64,000 bases of DNA from the NCBI GenBank assembly GCA_026390015.1, contig JAPLGS010000141.1:37071-101070 (forward strand), given 5' to 3'. This DNA comes from Chloroflexota bacterium (GTDB lineage Bacteria; Chloroflexota; Anaerolineae; Anaerolineales; Villigracilaceae). The translations under genes and the position numbers were made by a program. The notes under the pieces were generated by a model, which was not told the origin of the DNA, ran no database searches, and was given only the letters and a program-made list of their open reading frames with translations. Position 1 is the stretch's first letter, and each line of letters opens with the position of its first letter. This document shows, piece by piece, positions 36,960-44,659 of this stretch.

Positions 36960-38414
36960 TTACTCTCCTATTCTCACATTATCGAAACGGCAGATGGGAA
37001 TGCCATGCCCCAATTGCATGATCTGGTTGGGTTGACCTTTCCCGCAGTTATCTACGTAACGCACCTCCCAGGTGGATTGATCGCCCACGGCAGAAAGTGA
37101 ATTATAGAATTTGACCGTCTCACCTTTGTAGGTGGAGTTCTTCACCACGCGGGTGATCTGACCATTCTCCACTAGCCAGCCGATGTCTGTCGCAAAATGG
37201 AATTGCTCGCGGTTCGAACCGATCGACCAGCTCTTGTCTCCATCCAGGATGATGCCTTTCTCAGTATTCTTGACGATATCTTCAAGCGAACCATCATTAC
37301 CAGGGTCAATATTGATATTGGTCATGCGCTCGATCGGAACCCGATAGAAAGCGGTTGCACGGTTGGCACCGCCGCTGCCATTGAAAATTTGTTTGTGGGC
37401 GCGGGCGTTCGCTTCCTCCACCATCTGACGTCCGGTGATTGCGCCGACGAGAATGCCTTTGTCGATCAGCAGGTTATCTTGCGCGGGGACTCCATCGTCA
37501 TCGTAGCCGAAACTGCCGGGGCTGTTAGGAAGAGTCGCATCGGCACGGGCGGTCAATTTTGTCGAGCCATATTGCAAGTTTCCGAAATCATTAAGGGTAA
37601 CGAAGGAACCGCCGGCAAATCCCAATTCATATCCGAGGATGCGGTCGAGTTCGAGGGCGTGCCCGATCGTCTCATGTGTTTGAAGGTACATGATACCCGG
37701 CAGCAGGATCACCGAGCGATCTTCCTTCGGGCAATCGTCTGCGACAAGAACTTCGTTCATCTCCCTGACGATCCGCTCTGCGTTCTCACTGAAAAGCTGC
37801 GGGTTGACTGTTTCCCAACCGCGTGTTTCTCCCATGCGCGCAGGACTGAATTTACGTGAATGCGATTCGCCTTGCGAATCAACGCCCATCACTTGAATGC
37901 TCGGAAAAACTTCAATGATCTTCTTCTCGAGCTCACTGCCTTCCGAGTCGATGTAAACGATCTGTTTGCGCATGAATATTAACTCGCTGACTCGCTGAGT
38001 AACCCCGGGTTTGTTTAACTTTTCATCCAAATCTTTCAGGAATGAAATCTTATCTGAAAGTGAAACAGCAAACGGGTCGATTCGATTTGGGCTGGAAAAC
38101 GAACCTTGAACAGCTTCCTTCTCCGCAAGCCTCACAGGAAAAGTCACGCGCTCCGCCGCGACTCGCGCATTATCAAAAGCCTTGTTAAACAAAGCGTCGA
38201 TATTACTGACATCCGAAGACGCGGAGAAACCCCACGCACCTTTATAAAGCGCGCGAATGCCCACACCGCTTTCTCGCGAGGAAGTGGCATTTTTCAGATT
38301 ACCGTTCCACATCATTAAGTAGTTGCTTTCTTCAACTGGATACCAGCGCGCATCCACGTATGTTGCGCCAGCTTTTTTGAGTCGTTCGATCTGCTCTTGT
38401 AGTTTCTTTCGCAT
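36960..38414 (-). CDS. tldD: TldD-family zinc metalloprotease
   Basis: 484 residues. The catalytic motif H247-E248-x3-H252 (THETIGHALELD) and a later cysteine in VDNCGKGQPN give the His/His/Cys zinc site of TldD. The N-terminal part has DARWYPVEESNYLMMWNGN and ESGVGIRALYKGAWGF. It forms a heterodimer with the TldE subunit encoded next. ATG preceded by AGGAG. No RiPP precursor is apparent nearby, so a general peptide-degrading role is as likely as a biosynthetic one. Confidence 0.92.
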   Translation of the reverse strand: MRKKLQEQIERLKKAGATYVDARWYPVEESNYLMMWNGNLKNATSSRESGVGIRALYKGAWGFSASSDVSNIDALFNKAFDNARVAAERVTFPVRLAEKEAVQGSFSSPNRIDPFAVSLSDKISFLKDLDEKLNKPGVTQRVSELIFMRKQIVYIDSEGSELEKKIIEVFPSIQVMGVDSQGESHSRKFSPARMGETRGWETVNPQLFSENAERIVREMNEVLVADDCPKEDRSVILLPGIMYLQTHETIGHALELDRILGYELGFAGGSFVTLNDFGNLQYGSTKLTARADATLPNSPGSFGYDDDGVPAQDNLLIDKGILVGAITGRQMVEEANARAHKQIFNGSGGANRATAFYRVPIERMTNINIDPGNDGSLEDIVKNTEKGIILDGDKSWSIGSNREQFHFATDIGWLVENGQITRVVKNSTYKGETVKFYNSLSAVGDQSTWEVRYVDNCGKGQPNQIMQLGHGIPICRFDNVRIGE

Positions 38415-38603
38415 TGAACTCTCCTTTACATTATTATTTTCTTTGAGATGGTGTTAATATTATCATGGGTATGATCGTGATGTCGGTAACCAGTTTTGCA
38501 CCTCATTTTCGGATAATTGACGTATCTTGCTTCCATCTGCATTCCATAGGTAGTAAATAAAAAAAATGAAAGGGGCTGGTATTACTAAAAACTTATTAAG
38601 GAT

Positions 38604-38626
38604 CTGTGCTGGCTGTTTGCTTCATC
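38604..38626 (+). repeat. Dispersed 23-nt intergenic repeat, copy 2
   Basis: CTGTGCTGGCTGTTTGCTTC followed by ATC, matching the copies at 19596 and 46004. It lies in the 289-base gap between tldD and ecfT, which holds no gene. Confidence 0.5.
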
Positions 38627-38663
38627 TGCCAGAAATTTCCGAGTGTTATTAGTGATCAAAACA

Positions 38664-38697
38664 CTGGCCTCACTCAAACTAGTTTGAGTGAGGCCAG
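38664..38697. terminator. Perfect 34-nt palindrome, probable terminator of the ecf operon
   Basis: CTGGCCTCACTCAAACT is followed directly by its reverse complement, so the RNA from either strand folds into a 17-bp hairpin (with a few central bases unpaired). On the minus strand it lies just after the ecfT stop and is followed by GTTTTG, a weak U-run. It separates the ecf operon from tldDE. Confidence 0.65.
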
Positions 38698-38703
38698 GTA
38701 TGG

Positions 38704-39480
38704 TTAAAAAAGATGTCGTTCCCAGAATATTAACCATGTTCCCAATATAATAAATAGAAACATAAGTACAATTCCGGGGAAAGTCCAGCGGAAATCTTTG
38801 ACGTAGGTGCGGTCGGGGAAGGCACCGAATCCGCGAGACTCAATTGCGAGTGCGGTGCTTTCCGCTTTGCGTAATCCATTGACGATGACCGTGAACAAAT
38901 AACGCTGCCACAAACGGAAACGATGGCGGACGGGAGAGCTGGAGGCGCGTCCGCGAATGGCGTGTGCGGCTTTGACTGCATCTACTTCCTGCTGGACAAT
39001 CGGCAGGAAGCGCAGCGCCATGAAGATGGCGAACGCATAACGATAGGGAATGCCCAAGTGTACAAGACCAACCATCAGTTCGCGAATGTCCGTTGTCCAG
39101 ATCAGCATAAAAGAAGCCATAACCATGATTGCAAGGCGGAAGAAAAATTCCAACCCTTTAGTCAAGCCTTCTTGTGTGGCGGTCAGTGGACCTAAACTGA
39201 AAAGAGTGTTAATTCCAGGCGTGATAAACAGGTGGAATATTCCCAGCAGGAATGCAACTCCGAAGATCAAGGGAGAAGCACGCAGAATTGCAGTGATGGG
39301 TATGCGTGCAAAGAGCAACGCACAGATAAACAAACTGGCAAGCATAATCCCACGCGCTTCAGCAGATCGAAATTGGAATGTAAAAATGACAACGATCAAG
39401 ACCCAGCCCAGTTTGCTCAGCGCATCGACGCGGTGGAAGATCGAGTTGTTATCAATGTATTGAAGAGTATTTTCGCTCAT
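38704..39480 (-). CDS. ecfT: ECF transporter transmembrane component EcfT
   Basis: 258 residues with about five to six membrane helices, CbiQ/EcfT family. It starts NSIFHRVDALSKLGWVLIV, and the coupling-helix motif region has AIRGRASSSPVRHRFRLWQR followed by a second ARG-like motif ALAIESRGFGAFPDRT. It couples the ATPases to the S component. ATG overlaps the ATPase stop by four bases. Third member of the transporter after the S component and the fused ATPases. Confidence 0.9.
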   Translation of the reverse strand: MSENTLQYIDNNSIFHRVDALSKLGWVLIVVIFTFQFRSAEARGIMLASLFICALLFARIPITAILRASPLIFGVAFLLGIFHLFITPGINTLFSLGPLTATQEGLTKGLEFFFRLAIMVMASFMLIWTTDIRELMVGLVHLGIPYRYAFAIFMALRFLPIVQQEVDAVKAAHAIRGRASSSPVRHRFRLWQRYLFTVIVNGLRKAESTALAIESRGFGAFPDRTYVKDFRWTFPGIVLMFLFIILGTWLIFWERHLF

Positions 39481-41222
39481 ACGAATGCAACCGCCGCCAC
39501 AAAAGAATCAACAATGTTCAAGCCATTTGGTACTGGCGTGCCGGCAGCACGCAGCCCGTCCACTATGCGGCGCAGGGCTGTAGTTCGCAAGGAGGCACGT
39601 TCTATAATTTCTGGAGATTGAAACAGATCGCTGGGTGTACCGTCAAAAATCTTTTCTCCATTGGCCATCACAAGTGCGCGATCTACGTAAGCATCCACTA
39701 GACGCATATCGTGTGTGATCATGATAACGGTAATGCCTTCGCTGCGCAGATTATTGATCAGTTCCATCAATCGTTCAGTGAGACGGCGATCCTGTCCATA
39801 GGTTGGCTCATCCACGATCAACAGCCTGGCGCGCCCGCCGACGAGCATGGTTGCAACCCCGAGTCTGCGTTTCGAGCCTGCGCTTAGAGAAAAGGGATGG
39901 GTCTCTGTTGCGTCTGTAATATTCAGTCGCTCCAGCATGCTATTGACTCGTTTTTCAACCTCTCCAGGGTCAACGATTCCCTGTGCAAGCAGGCTGTATG
40001 CAAGTTCTTCATGGACCGTGTCGCAAAGGAATTGATGTTCGGGATTTTGAAAAACGAGCGCAACATCATTTGCCAGATCTTGTACATTCCACTGAGACGC
40101 TTTACGCCCAAACATAGTCAGGCTTCCGTGGGATGGTTTGAGTAGACCTACCAGCATTTTGCTAAGCGTGCTTTTACCCGCGCCGTTCTGTCCCACAATG
40201 GCAACGATCTCGCCTTGATTGATATCAAATGAAACGCCACGTAATGTTTTTGTTTTGCGAGTGTATCCAAATTGAACGTTCTCAGCTCGGACGAGTATTT
40301 CGCCAAGGTTGGATTCTTTCTTTTTGGAGGAAATTTCTTTGAAGCGAATATCTTTCAATGCATCCACTGCTTCAGCAACTGTGATCGGTACGGCCTTATT
40401 TTTCAACAGACCAAGTTGTTTTAATCGCAACCCGATTTCAGTCGGATCAGGGAGCCATACACCGAGATCAAGCATGATACTGCCGTGCTCAGAGATTACA
40501 TCGCGCGGCGTGCCTTGCGCAAGGGCACGACCCTCGGATAATAGGATCATATGGTCAGCCTGGGCCATGAACTCGTCAAGATCCTTGGTAACAAGAATGA
40601 TCGTTCTGCCTTCTTCGCGTAACCGCAGGATCAGTTCATGGACTGAATGTGTCGTTGCGGGATCGAGATTGGCTGTCGGTTCGTCAAGCACGATGATCTC
40701 TGGGGACATCGCCAAAACAGCAGCTAATCCAAGTTTTTGAATCTGTCCGCCCGAAAGCGCCCAAACCAGATTCTTTCTCAGGTGATTCATGCCGACATAT
40801 TCAAGAGATTTTGTTACTTGTGCTGCGATCTCCTGAGGCGGCAGTCGCAGGTTTTCCGGACCAAAGGCCACTTCGTCTTCTACTTGCAGAGTCGCAAACA
40901 TCCATTCCGGGTCTTGAAAAAGCAGCCCAACCGAGTGAGCCATGTTTTGAACCTTGGACTCCGAAACATCCTTCCCATCAACAATAACTTTGCCCGTCAA
41001 TTCTCCCCCCAGAATTTGCGGGATAATTCCGTTGAGCAGCATACACAAAGTGGACTTGCCTGATCCGGAGGGACCAACAAGCAAAGTAAATGAGCCGCGT
41101 TTAATCTCCACGTTGATATCGGTCAACGCAGGTGCGGTTTTTCCGTAATGCTGGTAGGTCAACCCGCTTAGGCGAACGATCGGTCCAGCGGAAGCGGATG
41201 ACGGGGAGGATGGCTGTATCAA
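39477..41222 (-). CDS. Fused ECF transporter ATPases (EcfA-EcfA')
   Basis: 581 residues with two ABC ATPase domains in tandem, like YkoD. Domain 1 has Walker A GPSGSGKST (about 50-58), signature ALSGGQIQKLG and Walker B IIVLDEPTANLDP. Domain 2 has GQNGAGKST near residue 345, LSAGSKRRLG as signature and LLIVDEPTYGQD. The frame begins at TTG with no clear ribosome binding site, and a hairpin lies in the 80 bases before it; the exact start is uncertain. It powers uptake with the EcfT and S proteins. Confidence 0.9.
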   Translation of the reverse strand: MIQPSSPSSASAGPIVRLSGLTYQHYGKTAPALTDINVEIKRGSFTLLVGPSGSGKSTLCMLLNGIIPQILGGELTGKVIVDGKDVSESKVQNMAHSVGLLFQDPEWMFATLQVEDEVAFGPENLRLPPQEIAAQVTKSLEYVGMNHLRKNLVWALSGGQIQKLGLAAVLAMSPEIIVLDEPTANLDPATTHSVHELILRLREEGRTIILVTKDLDEFMAQADHMILLSEGRALAQGTPRDVISEHGSIMLDLGVWLPDPTEIGLRLKQLGLLKNKAVPITVAEAVDALKDIRFKEISSKKKESNLGEILVRAENVQFGYTRKTKTLRGVSFDINQGEIVAIVGQNGAGKSTLSKMLVGLLKPSHGSLTMFGRKASQWNVQDLANDVALVFQNPEHQFLCDTVHEELAYSLLAQGIVDPGEVEKRVNSMLERLNITDATETHPFSLSAGSKRRLGVATMLVGGRARLLIVDEPTYGQDRRLTERLMELINNLRSEGITVIMITHDMRLVDAYVDRALVMANGEKIFDGTPSDLFQSPEIIERASLRTTALRRIVDGLRAAGTPVPNGLNIVDSFVAAVAFV

Positions 41223-41245
41223 TATAAATGCTTGGGTTGAAAGTC

Positions 41246-41286
41246 AATAAATGGAGTTGAAGCGATCTGCTCCAACTCCATTTATT
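41246..41286 (-). terminator. Intercistronic hairpin between S component and ATPase genes
   Basis: AATAAATGGAGTTG (41246-41259) and its exact reverse complement CAACTCCATTTATT (41273-41286) enclose 13 bases. On the minus strand it follows the S-component stop by 16 bases and precedes the ATPase start by 23. It is probably a partial terminator or an mRNA-stability element that makes the upstream methyltransferase genes more abundant than the transporter ATPases. Confidence 0.55.
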
Positions 41287-41302
41287 GTTTATATAATTCG
41301 GA

Positions 41303-41968
41303 TTATTTTTTACGTGTTGTACGGAGTAACCCTGTCCGCTCAATGGTTTTGCCGAGCCACCAGCCGAGCATTCCCGAGAAAATGAAACCCGAGATCAAAT
41401 TGATGGGCGTGGCTGTCCAATAGGCACTGACAATTTCAGGGGTCGAATCCCAGCCGAAGAGCCAGGCCGTCCATGTTGTTCCGAATTGTGACGCGGCGGC
41501 GCCAGCCAGCGCGAATGCCCACCAGCCAAAGTTTCCATATACCACGAAAGCCATGACTGCTTCAGCGCCAAATCCCTGCGTGATGCCCCAGCCGATCGTG
41601 GAAATGCCGGATGGGTTGCCGAGTAATGCTTCCATCGTAGTCTCGATCAGGCCGATGATCAACATGCTGCCCGGCTTACGAACAAGAAAAAATGCCAGCA
41701 GGTACGCCCACATGAATACACCTTGCAAAGCTGCACCAGCCAGCGGCCCACCAGCTGCATTGGCGGCGTTCCAAACAATGCCAGTGCCTGTGTTCACAAC
41801 GCCGGCGATGGCTCCGATCACGGCCAGGATGATCAGGTCGGATGTCGTGTAGTTGAAATTAAATCCACCCGCAGTCGTTTCTGCGGAGCCCACTTTCACA
41901 TACTTCGCCAGTAATCCGAGCACGGCGACGATCAAAATGTTGACAACGAGCATAAGCGGAAGAGTCAT
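41303..41968 (-). CDS. ECF transporter S component, YkoE-like
   Basis: 221 residues with about six hydrophobic helices. The pattern DLIILAVIGAIAGVVNTGTGIVWN and the glycine-rich AAGGPLAGAALQGVFMWAYLLAFFLVRKPG recall the YkoE family (PF09819), whose known members take up the thiamine precursor hydroxymethylpyrimidine. Here the gene is directly downstream of a methyltransferase and its corrinoid protein, not thiamine genes, so it may instead import the methylated substrate or another cofactor. 64 bases after the methyltransferase stop. No riboswitch was recognised in that gap. Confidence 0.8.
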   Translation of the reverse strand: MTLPLMLVVNILIVAVLGLLAKYVKVGSAETTAGGFNFNYTTSDLIILAVIGAIAGVVNTGTGIVWNAANAAGGPLAGAALQGVFMWAYLLAFFLVRKPGSMLIIGLIETTMEALLGNPSGISTIGWGITQGFGAEAVMAFVVYGNFGWWAFALAGAAASQFGTTWTAWLFGWDSTPEIVSAYWTATPINLISGFIFSGMLGWWLGKTIERTGLLRTTRKK

Positions 41969-42032
41969 TAGTATTTTCTCCTTGAGATTTGGTCTTTACA
42001 GAGCGTATCCGCTCTGGTTTGCCCTGTCTGGT

Positions 42033-43400
42033 TTATACCTTTAAACCCATCTCTTTCAATTCAGTTTTGACTTCTTCATACATTTTTTGCCAGAAATCCA
42101 GCGGTTGGAGCTTTTGTAAATCATACACTTCATCAAATGGCTTTCCGGGATTTCCATCCTGCGTAAAGACATGTTCATATTTTGGTAATAATTTGAGAAC
42201 ATAATCATTCGCATCTTTCAGACTCATTTTCATACGATGAGTTGCCAGTGCGACTTCCGCCATGAGGCGCGCTTCCAACCCTGAACAATTGGGGGCGTTG
42301 CCGTCAGCGGATCCGCAGCCTTCGAGATGATTTCCGCTGACTGCGTTAACAATGGCGTTAGCCGCCGTTTCATAGAGCAGTTCCTTCGTTCCCGCACCGG
42401 ACTTTGGATAAATATCTGCGACGATAATGGTTGGCGCATGCCGGGCAAATGCCTGCCCAGTGGCATTGATCACCCACAGCACATCGCGAGTGGAAGTGGC
42501 GATATGACGCATGTGAATGGGGTGCAGGATATGGTAATCCGCGAGGCAGGTAATGTTCGCGATCAAGTAGGAGGCCACGTTGACTACCGCAGAACCGGTT
42601 GGCCCGCCGCCGAGTCCGCCGACGATGACACAAGGAAGGGATGCATTCACCATGCCATATTCCAGCGAATTGACTGCACGTGAAATATTACGGTGATCCA
42701 TCTTAAGTTCATTAAGCATCGGCACAAGATGTGAATCACAAGGGCGCAAGTAATCAGGGTGCGCAGCAGCCAGATCACCGAGTTCAGAGACCGAGCTTTG
42801 CGCGGCTAACATTCCCATTCCGGCGCGGCCAACGCGCTTGAGTCCCTGACGCATGTAATGCAATTCGCGCCGCGTGGATACGATCTCGATCGGGTTTCCC
42901 GTGCGAACCTCACGCCCGTCGACTTCGACGAGGGTGCCGCATGTGGCAAGGTCAATCAAAGGTTCCTGCATGTAGGACATGACATTGGCCAGGAAAAATC
43001 TTTCGGGCACAGGCGTTCCTGGCGAACCGCCAAAGAATAACGGAGCCCGCTCATCGTTCAGGTGACGAGCGTATAAAGTCCGCGCATCTTTTCCTTCGCC
43101 CATCACAACATTTTGCGGCATGTTGCGGATTCCCCCGTCAATTTCATCCTGAGAGATCTCAATAACGCGTTCCGTGGTGCGGCTATACGAGCCGAGCGTT
43201 ACCGCAAGTTCATATCCAGCGTTATAAATTGCTTCTGATAGGGAAGCATCATCAGTAACTAATTCTTCCTTGTTCCATTCAAGTTTATATTTCTTGACCA
43301 GCTTTTTGGTGGTCATTGCTACTTTTTCAAGATCCCAATTTTCTTCAGCCAGGTAGGGCCCGGTATTCGCGCGATCCAGGATTTCAAGATAATTTAACAT
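42033..43400 (-). CDS. MtmB-family corrinoid methyltransferase without pyrrolysine
   Basis: 455 residues from the ATG at 43400. Full-length similarity to archaeal monomethylamine:corrinoid methyltransferase MtmB (about 458 aa): GxGRDAxxxxxRxxxD-like MGEGKDARTLYARHLNDE, the GSPGTPVPE stretch, GRAGMGML, and CDSHLVPMLNELKMD matching the TDSHxVxxLNELKID block. In MtmB the UAG-encoded pyrrolysine follows GRPGMGV; here that site (residue 198) is leucine and the frame has no UAG. Catalysis must therefore differ, and methylamine is not a safe substrate call; a quaternary amine or another N-methyl compound is possible. It follows its corrinoid protein gene by 30 bases and precedes an ECF transporter. 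Confidence 0.88.
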   Translation of the reverse strand: MLNYLEILDRANTGPYLAEENWDLEKVAMTTKKLVKKYKLEWNKEELVTDDASLSEAIYNAGYELAVTLGSYSRTTERVIEISQDEIDGGIRNMPQNVVMGEGKDARTLYARHLNDERAPLFFGGSPGTPVPERFFLANVMSYMQEPLIDLATCGTLVEVDGREVRTGNPIEIVSTRRELHYMRQGLKRVGRAGMGMLAAQSSVSELGDLAAAHPDYLRPCDSHLVPMLNELKMDHRNISRAVNSLEYGMVNASLPCVIVGGLGGGPTGSAVVNVASYLIANITCLADYHILHPIHMRHIATSTRDVLWVINATGQAFARHAPTIIVADIYPKSGAGTKELLYETAANAIVNAVSGNHLEGCGSADGNAPNCSGLEARLMAEVALATHRMKMSLKDANDYVLKLLPKYEHVFTQDGNPGKPFDEVYDLQKLQPLDFWQKMYEEVKTELKEMGLKV

Positions 43401-43430
43401 GTTGTCTCCACAAAAATGCATCAACCAGGA

Positions 43431-44087
43431 TTACGCACTGACCAGTGTGTGTACCACTTTGACAGCATCTGCCGCATTACGCGCGGTACCATCCGCGCCG
43501 ATGTGATTAACCCAGGTTTCGTTCACAGATGCGCCTCCGACCAGGACAATGTATTTTTCACGGATGCCGCGCGCTTTGAGTATCTCGATCAGGTCGCGCA
43601 TAAAAGGCATCGAGGTGGTTAGCAAGGCTGACAGGCATATCACCTGCGCTCCTATTTCTTCCGCTTTATCAATAATGGATTTGATCGGTACGTCCACGCC
43701 CATGTCTGTGACTTCATAGCCTGCCGCAGTTAACATGGATGAGACAATGTTTTTACCGATATCATGGATGTCTGTTTGCACGGTGGCTGAAACTACCCTG
43801 GCTTTTACCTTGGTATCAGTCCCTTCATATTTTTTCAACAAGGATGGCTTAACCACTTCCATCGCAGCCTTGAGGGCGCGTCCTGCGAGCATGAGTTCAG
43901 GCAGGAAGTATTCGCCGCGTTCAAAGCGCTTGCCCACTTCATCTGCACCAATCATCAGACCTTCATTCAGAATAACCAATGGATCGGTGTTGGAGTCGAG
44001 GGCAGACAGTGTTGCTTCAGCGGCATCTTCTGCTTCACCTTCGATCACTGCTTCGATAATTGCTTGGATATGTTGGTTTTCAGGCAT
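43431..44087 (-). CDS. Methyltransferase cognate corrinoid protein (MtmC/MtbC-like)
   Basis: 218 residues. The N-terminal four-helix cap domain includes IEGEAEDAAEATLSAL and LPELMLAGRAL. The C-terminal cobalamin-binding Rossmann fold has the D106-x-H108-x-x-G111 motif (TDIHDIGKN, His ligand to cobalt), LSALLTTSM and VGGASVN. It carries the methyl group from the MtmB-like enzyme to an unseen acceptor methyltransferase. First gene of the cluster. No RamA reactivase or second methyltransferase is encoded in the window, so those must lie elsewhere. Confidence 0.93.
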   Translation of the reverse strand: MPENQHIQAIIEAVIEGEAEDAAEATLSALDSNTDPLVILNEGLMIGADEVGKRFERGEYFLPELMLAGRALKAAMEVVKPSLLKKYEGTDTKVKARVVSATVQTDIHDIGKNIVSSMLTAAGYEVTDMGVDVPIKSIIDKAEEIGAQVICLSALLTTSMPFMRDLIEILKARGIREKYIVLVGGASVNETWVNHIGADGTARNAADAVKVVHTLVSA

Positions 44088-44207
44088 GGTTTATTCTCTC
44101 CAAAAAGTGGATCAAAAATCTGGCTGGATTGTATGATCGGGCTTAGAACCCGCCGCACTACCTAGGGCGTTGGTAGCACGGAGGGTTTTTGTTTTTGGCT
44201 TTAGCCT

Positions 44208-44231
44208 CCGCAAAGCGTCTACACTTTGCGG
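44208..44231. repeat. IS605 left-end hairpin
   Basis: CCGCAAAG and CTTTGCGG flank an 8-base loop, 54 bases before tnpA. TnpA of this family recognises such imperfect hairpins near the element ends. Confidence 0.55.
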
Positions 44232-44284
44232 CTTGCTTGAGTGTCAATTGTAGTATATTAATGTAACTATGAAAATAGCAGACT

Positions 44285-44659
44285 ATGAACGGCAGGGTAC
44301 ACCTTCTCAAGTTCCATCTAGTATGGACACCCAAACGCTGCAAGCCAGGGCTAGTTGGTGAGGTCGCAAAAGATTGTCGCATGATCATAGAAGCCAAGTG
44401 CGAGGTAAAAGGCTGGATAATAAAAGAGCTTGCGATTCAACCAGAACACAGCCATTTATTTATTCAGGTGTGGCCTGCCAACTCAGTATCCGGTGTGGTA
44501 AAGGAAATCAAAGGCATAACAGCATTTGAACTTCGCAAGAAAAATGTTCACCTCAAGAAACTTCCATCCATGTGGACGCGCGCTTATTTTTCAGCTACTG
44601 TTGGAAATGGTTCAGCACAGACTATTGAAAAATATATAGCCGCTCAAAAGGGTCTATGA
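44285..44659 (+). CDS. tnpA: IS200/IS605 transposase TnpA (Y1 HUH)
   Basis: 124 residues. HUH motif H55-S-H57 in PEHSHLFIQV and catalytic tyrosine Y117 in IEKYIAAQ; FHLVWTPKRC at the N-terminus is typical. It cuts and joins single-stranded element ends at hairpins. Slightly shorter than the usual 130-155 residues but with all catalytic parts. Its stop overlaps the tnpB start (ATGA). Confidence 0.92.
   Translation: MNGRVHLLKFHLVWTPKRCKPGLVGEVAKDCRMIIEAKCEVKGWIIKELAIQPEHSHLFIQVWPANSVSGVVKEIKGITAFELRKKNVHLKKLPSMWTRAYFSATVGNGSAQTIEKYIAAQKGL

Noticed and set aside
37197-37859. Plus-strand frame of 220 codons
   Set aside because: Antisense to tldD, whose motifs are clear.
41969-42032. Thiamine or cobalamin riboswitch upstream of the ECF S component
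   Set aside because: The gap is only 64 bases and shows none of the conserved riboswitch boxes.
42033-43400. Pyrrolysine-containing MtmB with a read-through UAG
   Set aside because: The frame has no internal UAG, and the aligned site is a leucine codon.
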